DNA of 64,000 bases. It comes from Lentisphaera araneosa HTCC2155 (GTDB taxonomy: Bacteria > Verrucomicrobiota > Lentisphaeria > Lentisphaerales > Lentisphaeraceae). A model generated the notes under the pieces. It worked only from the letters and a program-made list of their open reading frames with translations. It had not been told where the DNA came from and did not search any database. Where the stretch lies: the NCBI RefSeq assembly GCF_000170755.1, contig NZ_ABCK01000009.1, positions 1 through 64,000 on the forward strand. Direction: 5' to 3'. The translations under genes were made by a program, and so were the position numbers. The first letter of the stretch is position 1. Each line of letters opens with the position of its first letter. This document shows, piece by piece, positions 11,468 through 19,898 of this stretch.

Positions 11468-12049
11468 ATGACTTATAGAACACGCCTCACATTGATGCAA
11501 CGATTGAAGAACTCTGGTGATGATAAATCTTGGGAGGAATTTAACGAGATCTACCGCCCATTTATTTATAGTATAGTTCGTTCGATGTATGTGGAGGCTC
11601 ATTTGATTGATGATCTTCTTCAAGATGTTCTCGTATCGGTTTGGAAAGCTTTGCCTGGCTTTGAATATGATCCAGAGAAGGGGCGTTTTAGCTCGTGGTT
11701 AGCAACGATTACGATTAATCGAGTCAAGAGTACTCAGTTGAAACGCAGTAGGCAGGGAGCTCGAGATCATAAAGCTTTTGAACGTGAAGATGAGCTTGAT
11801 GAAGGCGATTTAGAAAAAATTGTGGATCGTGAGTGGGCGTCATTTTTAACGAAAACTGCTTGGGAGAATATCTCGGAGGATCTATCACCCGCAATGAAAT
11901 CTTGTTTCGAAGGTGTTATTGCAGGCAAAAAAGTTCGCGAGATTGGAAAGGATTTAGATATCCCAGAAAACACCGTCTCAATTTATAAGAAACGCGTCTC
12001 AGTGATTATGCGTCGTGAGATTCATCGTTTGGAAGAAGAACTTAACTGA
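11468..12049 (+). CDS. ECF-like RNA polymerase sigma factor
   Basis: This 193-residue sigma-70 family protein has region 2 at about 25-95 (the DDLLQDVLVSVWKALPGFE stretch) and a C-terminal region 4 helix-turn-helix (VREIGKDLDIPENTVSIYKKRV). No region 3 domain is present, as in ECF sigma factors. A ribosome site (CAGGAGAT) precedes the ATG. The convergent neighbour is a Ser/Thr kinase rather than an anti-sigma factor; sigma factors beside kinases are common in PVC bacteria. The last 28 bp overlap the 3' end of the kinase gene on the other strand. The regulon is unknown. Confidence 0.92.
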   Translation: MTYRTRLTLMQRLKNSGDDKSWEEFNEIYRPFIYSIVRSMYVEAHLIDDLLQDVLVSVWKALPGFEYDPEKGRFSSWLATITINRVKSTQLKRSRQGARDHKAFEREDELDEGDLEKIVDREWASFLTKTAWENISEDLSPAMKSCFEGVIAGKKVREIGKDLDIPENTVSIYKKRVSVIMRREIHRLEEELN

Positions 12050-14130
12050 TGAACTTGGACTCCTCTATCTTGGAGTGCTGTTGTGAGTTCGGTATTTAAT
12101 TGACCTTGATCTACAAAAAGCTCTTCAAGAGCAGGGTAAGATAGTAGTCGTGGTAAATTTTTTATATGATTTTTGGTGATATTCAGAATGCGAAGTTTGG
12201 GAGCATGTTTTGGAAGCTCTGTGATTTTTGTTTTATTCATGCTTAAGAGCTCAAGTGTAGTGAAGATTTGGTAGGGGATTGTCCTAACTTTAGTATGGTT
12301 GATGTTGAGCTCCTTCAGTTCACAGTTGGTCAGAAGCCACAGACCTTCAATATAACTGTTGCTGAGATCTAATTTTTCTATCTTGCAATCGGCTAAAGGG
12401 CTGAGATCCCAGATAGGGGCATGAGCAATATTGAGTTCCTTTAAAACTGAGTTCCTCAAAGAATCAATGTTATCTGTACGTGTCTCGCTTAGGTTCACTT
12501 GTTTTAACTTGAGCGCGCGCAAGAAATTGTTGTTAATGAAATGACTGTTGCCGTGGACGTCAAAAAGATCTCCATCATAAGAAAGTTCGAGTTCCGTTAC
12601 TTTTTGGTTTTCAATCTTAATGACTTGCTTGAGTTGCTCTAGGTTTCCAGATTGAAGAAAGCTGTGAAATAAGGCTCTTGCTTTTAAAATCTTGATAGGA
12701 GAAGAGTTTATGCGGTAATTATAAATATCCTTAGGCTGAGGATCTTTTTTGTCTAAAAGAAATTGGTTGAATGAGTGTTCTTGGCCAGAGTTATTAAGTA
12801 GTTCCCAGATATTTTTCGCTTGCGTGTAATCGCCATAAGCGAAATAGAGCTTAGCGCGCATTTTTTTGGCTTCTATGTTGTTGGGGTTGACGCGTAGAGC
12901 TAAGTCACAATACTCAATTGATTGATCAAGTTCATAGTATTCCCAATGCTCTTTCGCAATATTGAGGTAACGAGGAGACAGGGCAATAGAAAGTTTTTCA
13001 TTTTGCTTTTGCTCTTCAATAACTTGTTGAAGGTAGACTTCGGCTTGCTCTTTGGCCTGAATGGCTTGTCCTTTAGCATATAGAGCATCGGCGCGACTTT
13101 CTTGGATCTTGTGGATATAAAAAAGAGATGTGAGAATAAGCAAGACAAATGAAGCTAGTAGAAAATGGCAGCTTTGGCGATTGCGCTTGTAGAGCATTTT
13201 ACAATGATGAACAAAGTTAGCTTCTTCGGCAGAGGGAATAAAGTTGTTCTGAAGTGCATCCAGGTCATCTAAAAGTTCACGCATGTTTTGGTAACGATCT
13301 TCTTTTTTGGCGTGTAAACATTTAAGCATAATTGCGCTGAATCCCGAACTCATACGGTCTTGGTCAAAATAGGGGATTTCTCCTAGTTGGGTCTTAATAC
13401 AAATGCTTTTAAGATCTGGGGCATGAAAAGGCGATTGATTAAAAAAAATCGAATAGAGCAGGGCGCCAAGAGCGAAAACATCACTTCTTACATCGACATT
13501 TTGATTACAGATTTGTTCTGGTGACATGAATCCTGGAGTTCCACAAAAGGTCGTGTCACTAGATAGGGCTTCTCGGGTCGAAATCAGGGGGTTGTCTAAG
13601 GGACTTTCGAGGCTTTCGGTGAGGAAAATTTCAGCGAGTCCCCAATCAATCACTAAAACTTCGCCGTATTTATCTAAATGAATGTTCTCGGGTTTGAGAT
13701 CGAGATGAAGCACGCCGCGAGAGTGAGCATAATTCATGGCTTCGCATATTTTTCTAAAAATGGCTAAGGTATCGCGCTGATTTTGTTGTTTCTTAGACAG
13801 TTTTGCGAGGTTGGAGCCACGTAATAGTTTGCAGACTAAATAAGGTTCTTCACCATCATTCATATCGTAAACGGGAAGAATATTCGGATGCTGCAAGTAG
13901 GCCGTGATTCTTGCTTCACGCAGGAAAAGTTCCGTCGTGATAGAATCGTTTTTCAGGGGGCGGGCAAAGGCAACTTCCCGGCCACTAAGGTTATCACTGG
14001 CGCGATAAATGATTTTCGAACCACCACGGCCAATTTCTTCAAATTCTGAATAATGACCTTGATGTTCGTTGGTAGAGTCTTTGTGCAGAGTGTCGAAGAG
14101 TTCATTCCATTTGGATGTATTATCTACCAT
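12022..14130 (-). CDS. membrane Ser/Thr kinase-like protein with TPR and leucine-rich repeats
   Basis: The 702-residue protein has an N-terminal kinase domain (about 28-290), one membrane segment (about 314-336), a coiled-coil/TPR region (about 345-460) and C-terminal leucine-rich-like repeats (about 540-690). Seen motifs are the glycine loop IGRGGS, C-helix E72, the catalytic loop H143-L-D145-LKPEN with HLD in place of HRD, D162-W-G in place of DFG, and SPEQ in place of APE. The usual lysine of the VAIK motif is alanine (A56 in EVAFARP), so catalysis is uncertain unless R57 or K60 substitutes. The LRR part is predicted periplasmic and may sense a ligand. It converges on the sigma factor gene, a possible partner. 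Confidence 0.9.
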   Translation of the reverse strand: MVDNTSKWNELFDTLHKDSTNEHQGHYSEFEEIGRGGSKIIYRASDNLSGREVAFARPLKNDSITTELFLREARITAYLQHPNILPVYDMNDGEEPYLVCKLLRGSNLAKLSKKQQNQRDTLAIFRKICEAMNYAHSRGVLHLDLKPENIHLDKYGEVLVIDWGLAEIFLTESLESPLDNPLISTREALSSDTTFCGTPGFMSPEQICNQNVDVRSDVFALGALLYSIFFNQSPFHAPDLKSICIKTQLGEIPYFDQDRMSSGFSAIMLKCLHAKKEDRYQNMRELLDDLDALQNNFIPSAEEANFVHHCKMLYKRNRQSCHFLLASFVLLILTSLFYIHKIQESRADALYAKGQAIQAKEQAEVYLQQVIEEQKQNEKLSIALSPRYLNIAKEHWEYYELDQSIEYCDLALRVNPNNIEAKKMRAKLYFAYGDYTQAKNIWELLNNSGQEHSFNQFLLDKKDPQPKDIYNYRINSSPIKILKARALFHSFLQSGNLEQLKQVIKIENQKVTELELSYDGDLFDVHGNSHFINNNFLRALKLKQVNLSETRTDNIDSLRNSVLKELNIAHAPIWDLSPLADCKIEKLDLSNSYIEGLWLLTNCELKELNINHTKVRTIPYQIFTTLELLSMNKTKITELPKHAPKLRILNITKNHIKNLPRLLSYPALEELFVDQGQLNTELTTALQDRGVQVHQLSSSSKR

Positions 14131-14248
14131 AGATTTGACCGCAATGATTAAAGTGAGCTACTTAAGAATTAAACCTATGAAATTATTTATACCAATAAAA
14201 TAGCTTTAATTGGGAAGTTCTGAGTCAGCTGATTTTAGAACTAAAGGC

Positions 14249-14809
14249 TTAACCTAGGTGTTTAAAACGGTCGTAGTCTTGTGCGAGTGGGTGATGATGT
14301 TTATTGCCGTGATGCAATGTGCTGACCCATTCGCTGAGACGGCGGCCGAGTCGGCGGCAAGATTCTTTGACTTTCTCTTCTCTGGGTTCTCCAGCACAAA
14401 TACTTCCATAATGTGGGGAGAATTGCTTATCGACATAATCTGTCACACCAAAAGTGAGGAAACCATAATTCATTAGAATGGTGAGAAGAGTCATACAGGT
14501 TAATTCTTGGCCTCCGCCCCACGCTCCTGCAGAACTAAAAGCACAGCCGATTTTACCATCGCTTTGGCCCCAGCCTTCGGGAGGGAGTTTATCCCACCAC
14601 ATTTTCATTTGATGAGAAACCGTGCCATAATTTGTGGGTGAGCCTAGGGCAATTCCATCACACCAAATGAGGTCCTCGTGACTGGCTTCGTCGACAGTTA
14701 AGCAGCGGACAGTAGCGCCTTCAATTTGCTTTGCGCCTTCCGCAACGAGTTCAGCCATTTTTGCCGTATTGCCATCGTTACTATGAAATAGGATGAGTAT
14801 TTTTGACAT
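14249..14809 (-). CDS. flavodoxin-fold NAD(P)H reductase, WrbA-like
   Basis: The 186-residue protein has the flavodoxin start ILILFHSNDGNTAKMAELV (FMN phosphate loop) and the conserved segment ALGSPTNYGTVSHQMKMWWD, followed by SSAGAWGGGQE. These match the WrbA-like NAD(P)H:quinone reductase group. The C-terminal His-rich tail (HHGNKHHHP) is unusual. A good ribosome site (AGAGG) precedes the ATG. It stands alone between the kinase gene and pyrE. The substrate is unknown; a two-electron quinone reduction role is the family expectation. Confidence 0.87.
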   Translation of the reverse strand: MSKILILFHSNDGNTAKMAELVAEGAKQIEGATVRCLTVDEASHEDLIWCDGIALGSPTNYGTVSHQMKMWWDKLPPEGWGQSDGKIGCAFSSAGAWGGGQELTCMTLLTILMNYGFLTFGVTDYVDKQFSPHYGSICAGEPREEKVKESCRRLGRRLSEWVSTLHHGNKHHHPLAQDYDRFKHLG

Positions 14810-14837
14810 GTGAAACCTCTGGGTGTGATTGAGTAAT

Positions 14838-14864
14838 AAAAAGCGACCTTTAGGAGGTCGCTTT
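14838..14864 (-). terminator. intrinsic terminator after pyrE
   Basis: The hairpin AAAGCGACCT / AGGTCGCTTT lies 12 bp after the pyrE stop codon. On the minus strand it is followed by a T-rich run (TTTTTATT). It closes the long minus-strand run of genes. Confidence 0.82.
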
Positions 14865-14875
14865 AAGGATGTTAA

Positions 14876-15547
14876 TTAGATGCCGTACTGCGCTCTGTAA
14901 GCTTTGATGCGAGCTAATGTTTCATCGTCGATGATGACTTTGCCATTAACTTCTCGATTATAGAGATAATCCACAACCTCATCAATGCTGACGATGGGGT
15001 GAACGGGGATTTGGTAATCTTTTTCGATTTCTTGGATGGCGGATAAGTCGCCAGTACCTTTTTCCATGCGGTCAACAGAAACAATGATTGCCTCGATACT
15101 CAAGTCCGCGGCATCTTTCAAGATGGGGAGGTTTTCGCGCATTGCGGTTCCCGCAGTGATTACGTCTTCTACGATGATGACCTTTTGTTTGTCAGCAAGT
15201 TTGTAACCGACAAATGAACCGCCTTCGCCATGATTTTTAGCTTCTTTACGGTTGAAAGTGAAGCCGATATTTTTGTCGAACATAGAATAAATCGCCGATG
15301 AAATGGTGACTGCCAGAGGGATGCCCTTGTAGGCAGGTCCGTAAACTAAGTCGAAATCAAGCCCATAGCGATCTTTGATAGTTTCGGCGTAAAATTCGCC
15401 GAGTTTAGAGATTTTTTTTCCTGTGTCGTAATTACCTGTATTGACAAAGAAAGGGGTTTTACGGCCAGATTTCGTCGTGAAATCGCCAAAAGTTAAAACC
15501 TGTGATTCTACCATGAAATCGATAAAATCTTTTTTGTATTGTTCCAT
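14876..15547 (-). CDS. pyrE: orotate phosphoribosyltransferase
   Basis: PyrE joins orotate and PRPP to make OMP in pyrimidine synthesis. The 223-residue protein has the PRPP-binding motif VIIVEDVITAGTA and an early substrate segment (SGRKTPFFVNTG). Its length is close to the family norm. Its start overlaps the recR stop by one base, so it is translated at the end of a dnaX-recR-pyrE run. A hairpin terminator follows. Confidence 0.95.
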   Translation of the reverse strand: MEQYKKDFIDFMVESQVLTFGDFTTKSGRKTPFFVNTGNYDTGKKISKLGEFYAETIKDRYGLDFDLVYGPAYKGIPLAVTISSAIYSMFDKNIGFTFNRKEAKNHGEGGSFVGYKLADKQKVIIVEDVITAGTAMRENLPILKDAADLSIEAIIVSVDRMEKGTGDLSAIQEIEKDYQIPVHPIVSIDEVVDYLYNREVNGKVIIDDETLARIKAYRAQYGI

Positions 15548-16149
15548 TAGAGTTCTCTTCTTGAGTTTATAGCCATGGCAATTGACGCCGCGTCTGCATA
15601 ATTGAGGTCAGCCCCAATAGGGATACCTTGAGCAATGCGCGTCGTGTTAATGCCGTGTTCGTTTAAAAGTTTTGCAATAAATGAGGCCGTTGCCTGACCC
15701 TCAATGTCGGTAGAAGTCGCTAAGATGACTTCACTCACGTGGTTTTCCTTACAGCGTTGCAAGAGGCTGTCAATATTGATGTCATCTGGACCAATCCCAC
15801 TCATGGGACTTAATTTGCCGTGCAAGACATGGTATAGGCCTTTAAAAGAGCCGCTTTTTTCAATGACTGGAAGTTGTGATACCTGTTCGACGACACAGAT
15901 TTGGTGATTGAGACGTTTAGGGTCGGAGCAAATGGGGCATAAGGCATCTTTTTGAGAGAAGAAGCCACATTGCGCACAGTTGTGTAAGTCGTGTTGCATT
16001 GAATCGATAAGTGAAGCAAAATGTTTCAGTTTTGACTCTGGCCAAGAATAGAGGGCGAGGGCGAGTTTTTCAGCGCCTTTTTTTCCTATTCCCGGTAAGC
16101 TAGCAATGGTTTCAATTGCCTGTTGAAATTGTTCGGGGTAAAGCTTCAT
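15547..16149 (-). CDS. recR: recombination protein RecR
   Basis: RecR works with RecO/RecF in loading RecA at gaps. The 200-residue protein has the N-terminal helix-hairpin-helix (SLPGIGKKGAEKLA), a four-Cys zinc finger (CAQC and CPIC) and the Toprim segment (ICVVEQVSQLPVIEKSG). Its start overlaps the dnaX stop by 4 bp. The dnaX-recR order is conserved in many bacteria. Confidence 0.96.
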   Translation of the reverse strand: MKLYPEQFQQAIETIASLPGIGKKGAEKLALALYSWPESKLKHFASLIDSMQHDLHNCAQCGFFSQKDALCPICSDPKRLNHQICVVEQVSQLPVIEKSGSFKGLYHVLHGKLSPMSGIGPDDINIDSLLQRCKENHVSEVILATSTDIEGQATASFIAKLLNEHGINTTRIAQGIPIGADLNYADAASIAMAINSRREL

Positions 16150-18818
16150 TTAGAATCTTTCACGCTGATGATTGAGGCTTCAAAAAATTCTTGATAGCGT
16201 TCGACCGTGGGGTTGGAGTAGGCGCTTTCATTTTTCGTCTCAGCAGTTTTCGGCGAATTGCTAATGAGAAAAACTTTTAAGCGGCTTTCTCCGGAAAAAC
16301 CCGCCAGCTTTGTTTCGATAAATTCACTAAAGCCTTTTTTCTCTTTGATCTGGTCAATGCTTTCGTTTGAGCCTTGGATGACAAAGCGTTCACCACCTTC
16401 ATAGACCGCCGTGCATTGTTCTAAAATGGCGCGGTTTTCCGTTTTTAAACCGTCTAGTAATTCCAGCCAGGCGCGAGGAGGGGGAAGTTCTTTCACTTCA
16501 ACAACGGGGCGAGCCTTAGCTTCCTCTTCAACGGGAGCTTGACTGACTTTCTTGACCTCAGGTAGGTGAGCGTGGATTTGCTCCAAGCGCATGTTAAGGC
16601 TGTTTTTTGCAATAGTCAGATTTTTCTTGTCGTTGGGTGCAGAGAGTTCGACAAGGCGAAAACGTTCAAGACCAAGGCCGAGAATATCGGACGTGTTTGA
16701 ATCAGTGACTAAGCCTTTTGCATAAGGTCGGTCGGTGTAGTCAGGCTGGAGGTAGAGTTCGATTTCCTTGTCGTCAAAAATGTGACGTTCAAGTTCTTCG
16801 TCTTCGGGAGTAAGAGTTTCTTCTTGTTTTTCCGTAGTGATTGTTTCTTCTGAACGAGAATCCTCATTTGCATTAGCAAGTTCAGGTGTTGCTTGCACAT
16901 TGGCTTGCTCATTGGCTTGCTCATTGGCTTGCACATTGGCTTGCACATTGGCTTGCTCGTTTGCTTGCTCGTTTGCTTGCTCGTTAGCTTGCTCTGGAAG
17001 AACCTCAGTTTCGACTACAGGTTCTGCTTGGACTTCTGAGTCTTCAGCGTCGGGTTTAGTCTCAACTCCAGTCTCAATATTGCGTTCATCTTCAGAGTCA
17101 GGCTGCAATAAAATTTTGGAGAGTTCAGGATCATCTTTTTGGACAAAAATCGTTTCGGCTTTTGTGAGAGTGTCTTCATTTTCCGAAGTAGGAATGGCAA
17201 GCATTTGTTCAAGGGCAATACTGTTGGAGTGTCGCTCTTGTTTCGCAGGTGTTTGATCAGTACTCGGGCTTGCTTGGAAATTATCTACGGGTTCTGCTGC
17301 TTCCACTTGAAGAGCTACTTCTTCCACTTCAGTTTGAAGTGCGTCTTCTGGACTTTCTTTATCTTCTACAATTGCTGAGATAGTTTCTTCAGTTTCAGTA
17401 GCTTCGACTGTTGGAGTCGTCTCTTCAGCAGTGTCTTCTTCATAATAGTCATTTTGAGTGTCACTAGCACTGCTGTCACCGATGTTTTGAGTGTCGTTAA
17501 CTGTATCTACTTCCGCTTCAACTTTTGTGTCGATAATCGGTTTCTTAACGATAGATAAAGCTTCAGCGTTGGTGGCAGGGCGAAGTGATCGAGCTTCTAG
17601 CGACTCATTTTTTTTTTGAGTGATACTGAGTGGAGGTAAGTCGCCTTCTAGATCTTGAAGATTGCCTTGTTTACGTAAAGTCTGAATATGTTTGAGGAGG
17701 TCTTCCACTCTTAATGAGTGAGCATCTTTCATGATACGTAGAAGAGTGACTTCTAAGTAGGTGCGCTTATTGAGTGTGTGGCGAATTTTCCCGTCGTAAT
17801 CGAGGAAGCCATTCAGTAGTTTTTGTAAAAGCTTATTATTGGCTAGCTGCGCGAGTTCATAAAGCTGTTGGATTTCAACTTCTTCTAGGTCAAGAATGGA
17901 TCGTGCTTGTTGTGGAGATTCAAGTAAAATCATCACGTCACGGAAAAGTTGGAAGAGTTCGGAGTAGAGTTGCTCCATGTTACGTGCGGCTTTCGCAAGT
18001 GTATCAATGGCCTCAATGAGTGCTGGAGCTTGGTTTTGTAAAATGGCCGATGCAATGAGTTTGAGCTCGTTAGAGGAGCTCATGCCAAAGACGTCAATGA
18101 CATCTTGTTCAGAAATAATTTCATTGCCAGAACAAAAGGAAATCATTTGATCGAGAATACTTAAGCCATCACGCATACCACCGTTAGCCGTTCGTGAGAT
18201 TGCGTTAATCGCAGAATCTTCAATCGCAACGTTTTCAGTTTCACAAATGTGTTTCAAACGTCCTGCAATGACATTGCGTGGGATCGGTTTGAGTTCGAGT
18301 CTTTGGCAGCGCGAAAGAATAGTTGGTAGAACTCGATGAACCTCAGTGGTAGCAAATAAGAATTTAATATGAGGGGGTGGCTCTTCGAGTGTTTTTAGAA
18401 GGGCATTCCAAGCTGCATTAGACAGCATGTGGACTTCGTCAATAATGAATATTTTATAAGGGCATCTTGCAGGAGTGTATTGAGCGCCTTCGCGGATCTG
18501 TCTAATATCGTCAACGCTATTATTGGAGGCACCATCAATTTCGATAACGTCGATGCTAGAACCTTGAGTGATTTCAGTACAGTTAGTGCATTGCCCGCAA
18601 GGGTTGAGGTCGGCTCTAGGTGTTTCGCAGTTGAGGGCTTTGGCAAAAATTCGTGCAGAAGTTGTCTTGCCGATACCGCGTGTGCCAACAAAAATGTAAG
18701 CATGACCTACGCGTTGGTTTCGAATCGCATTTGTGAGTGTGGAAGTGATATGGTCTTGACCAGCCAAATCATCAAAAGTTTGTGGACGCCATTTACGTGC
18801 TAAAACTTGGTAGGTCAT
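16146..18818 (-). CDS. dnaX: DNA polymerase III subunit tau/gamma
   Basis: DnaX is the motor of the clamp loader. The 890-residue tau form has Walker A GTRGIGKTT (45-53), a zinc site (C64, C74, C77, C80), Walker B DEVH and sensor motifs in domains I-III (about 1-370). A long acidic linker (about 405-720) carries an EQAN/VQAN tandem repeat, and a C-terminal domain follows. Codons 401-404 (CAA AAA AAA AAT) form an A10 run. A slip into either other frame meets a stop at once, so a gamma-like product of about 404-406 residues is possible. The SRP RNA gene ends 34 bp upstream and recR overlaps downstream. Confidence 0.96.
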   Translation of the reverse strand: MTYQVLARKWRPQTFDDLAGQDHITSTLTNAIRNQRVGHAYIFVGTRGIGKTTSARIFAKALNCETPRADLNPCGQCTNCTEITQGSSIDVIEIDGASNNSVDDIRQIREGAQYTPARCPYKIFIIDEVHMLSNAAWNALLKTLEEPPPHIKFLFATTEVHRVLPTILSRCQRLELKPIPRNVIAGRLKHICETENVAIEDSAINAISRTANGGMRDGLSILDQMISFCSGNEIISEQDVIDVFGMSSSNELKLIASAILQNQAPALIEAIDTLAKAARNMEQLYSELFQLFRDVMILLESPQQARSILDLEEVEIQQLYELAQLANNKLLQKLLNGFLDYDGKIRHTLNKRTYLEVTLLRIMKDAHSLRVEDLLKHIQTLRKQGNLQDLEGDLPPLSITQKKNESLEARSLRPATNAEALSIVKKPIIDTKVEAEVDTVNDTQNIGDSSASDTQNDYYEEDTAEETTPTVEATETEETISAIVEDKESPEDALQTEVEEVALQVEAAEPVDNFQASPSTDQTPAKQERHSNSIALEQMLAIPTSENEDTLTKAETIFVQKDDPELSKILLQPDSEDERNIETGVETKPDAEDSEVQAEPVVETEVLPEQANEQANEQANEQANVQANVQANEQANEQANVQATPELANANEDSRSEETITTEKQEETLTPEDEELERHIFDDKEIELYLQPDYTDRPYAKGLVTDSNTSDILGLGLERFRLVELSAPNDKKNLTIAKNSLNMRLEQIHAHLPEVKKVSQAPVEEEAKARPVVEVKELPPPRAWLELLDGLKTENRAILEQCTAVYEGGERFVIQGSNESIDQIKEKKGFSEFIETKLAGFSGESRLKVFLISNSPKTAETKNESAYSNPTVERYQEFFEASIISVKDSK
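16888..16995 (-). repeat. 12-bp tandem repeat coding EQAN/VQAN in dnaX
   Basis: About nine copies of a 12-bp unit encode alternating EQAN and VQAN tetrapeptides in the acidic linker of DnaX. The unit keeps the reading frame, so copy-number change would alter linker length without breaking the protein. It is a coding minisatellite, not a CRISPR array. Confidence 0.9.
17608..17617 (-). other. A10 slippage site in dnaX (predicted gamma production)
   Basis: Ten consecutive A bases on the coding strand span codons 401-404, directly after clamp-loader domain III. Gain of one A (or a -1 ribosomal slip) gives Gln-Lys-Lys-Lys then TGA. Loss of one A gives Gln-Lys-Lys-Met-Ser-Arg then TAG. Known dnaX genes make gamma this way (ribosomal frameshift in Escherichia coli, transcriptional slippage on an A run in Thermus). 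No Shine-Dalgarno-like stimulator was noticed upstream, which favours polymerase slippage here. Confidence 0.72.
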
Positions 18819-18852
18819 AGTAAATTCTCTTTTGGGAAGGGGAATTTGAAAA

Positions 18853-18957
18853 CACAGCCCGGGTTAACCGCCTGCACCCGACATTGTTCCTTATGGCTGC
18901 TCGGTTCCCCGCCTGACCAGGTTCGGAACGCAGACGCCGCAGGGGGCCCGGACTGTG
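18853..18957 (-). ncRNA. ffs: signal recognition particle RNA (4.5S type)
   Basis: The minus strand carries the SRP core CTGGTCAGGC followed by GGGGAACCGAGCAGCC, the asymmetric and symmetric loops of helix 8 that bind Ffh. The ends pair as CACAGTCCGGG / CCCGGGCTGTG, giving a hairpin RNA of about 105 nt without an Alu domain. It ends 34 bp before dnaX. The exact ends are estimated from the pairing. Confidence 0.9.
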
Positions 18958-19025
18958 AGATTGGACTATACATCAAGACTGGTGTTTTACAGTCGAAGTA
19001 TAGTAAAAAGTACTAAAAAAATTAC

Positions 19026-19895
19026 TTACTTGCATTTGCCTGATACATAGTCGAGAATCAGTGCTAACTCGTCTTGGAGTTGTTCGCGATGTACGATGCG
19101 ATCCACAAGGCCGTGATCAACAAGGAATTCCGCTGTTTGGAAGTTCTCTGGGAGCTCAGCTTTAATGGTTGTTTCGATAACTCGTGCACCTGCAAAACCA
19201 ATGAGAGCATTGGGCTCAGAAATAATAATATCTCCAAGAGAAGCGTAACTTGCTGTGACGCCGCCATAAGTTGGGTTAGTTAAAAGACAGATCATTGGGA
19301 GATCATTGTTAGAAAGTCGAGCCAGTGCACCACTCGTTTTTGCCATTTGCATGAGGCTTACACAGCCTTCCTGCATACGAGCACCACCTGAAGCAGTGAC
19401 GATAATAACTGGAAGGCGTTTTTCTGTAGCGGCTTCAACAAGGCGAGTGATTTTTTCGCCCACAACGGAACCGAGGCTACCGCCCATGAATTTGAAGTCC
19501 ATGACAACAATGCCAGTTTTTTGACCTTTGATTTTGCCAAAGCCGCAAATTACTGCGTCTTTGGTGTCGAGGGTCATTTGCTTGGAAGTGAGAGTTTTGT
19601 CGTAGCCAGTGAAGCCTAAAAAGTTAACGGACTGCATGTTGGCGTCGATTTCCTCGAAGTCGGTCATCAGTGAGTTAATACGGTCCATGGCACGAAGTGG
19701 AAAGTGGTAGTCGCACTTAGGACAAATGGAACTGTTGGCCACAAGTTCTTCAATGAGAATGGGGCTTTCGCAACTACGGCATTTGGTGAAACCCTCTTGG
19801 GGGTTTTCGCTATCCTCAAGTGAGGGCATCGCCGCAGTGGGCGTGGTTTTGTCATAGTTGACAGTAGAAAATTTAGTTTTTCCGAAAATAGGCAT
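19026..19895 (-). CDS. accD: acetyl-CoA carboxylase carboxyltransferase subunit beta
   Basis: AccD forms the carboxyltransferase with AccA in the first step of fatty acid synthesis. The 289-residue protein has the N-terminal zinc ribbon (CRSC and CPKC) and the crotonase-like core with SGGARMQEG and NPTYGGVTASYASLGD. The start lies 3 bp after the comF stop. accA is not in the window. Confidence 0.96.
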   Translation of the reverse strand: MPIFGKTKFSTVNYDKTTPTAAMPSLEDSENPQEGFTKCRSCESPILIEELVANSSICPKCDYHFPLRAMDRINSLMTDFEEIDANMQSVNFLGFTGYDKTLTSKQMTLDTKDAVICGFGKIKGQKTGIVVMDFKFMGGSLGSVVGEKITRLVEAATEKRLPVIIVTASGGARMQEGCVSLMQMAKTSGALARLSNNDLPMICLLTNPTYGGVTASYASLGDIIISEPNALIGFAGARVIETTIKAELPENFQTAEFLVDHGLVDRIVHREQLQDELALILDYVSGKCK

Positions 19896-19898
19896 GTT

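Noticed and set aside
16888-16995. possible CRISPR-like repeat
   Set aside because: The unit is 12 bp with no spacers and lies in frame within dnaX.
16837-17256. 139-codon plus-strand frame rich in Ser, Leu, Ala and Cys
   Set aside because: It is the antisense reading of the EQAN repeat in dnaX; the repeat keeps the frame open.
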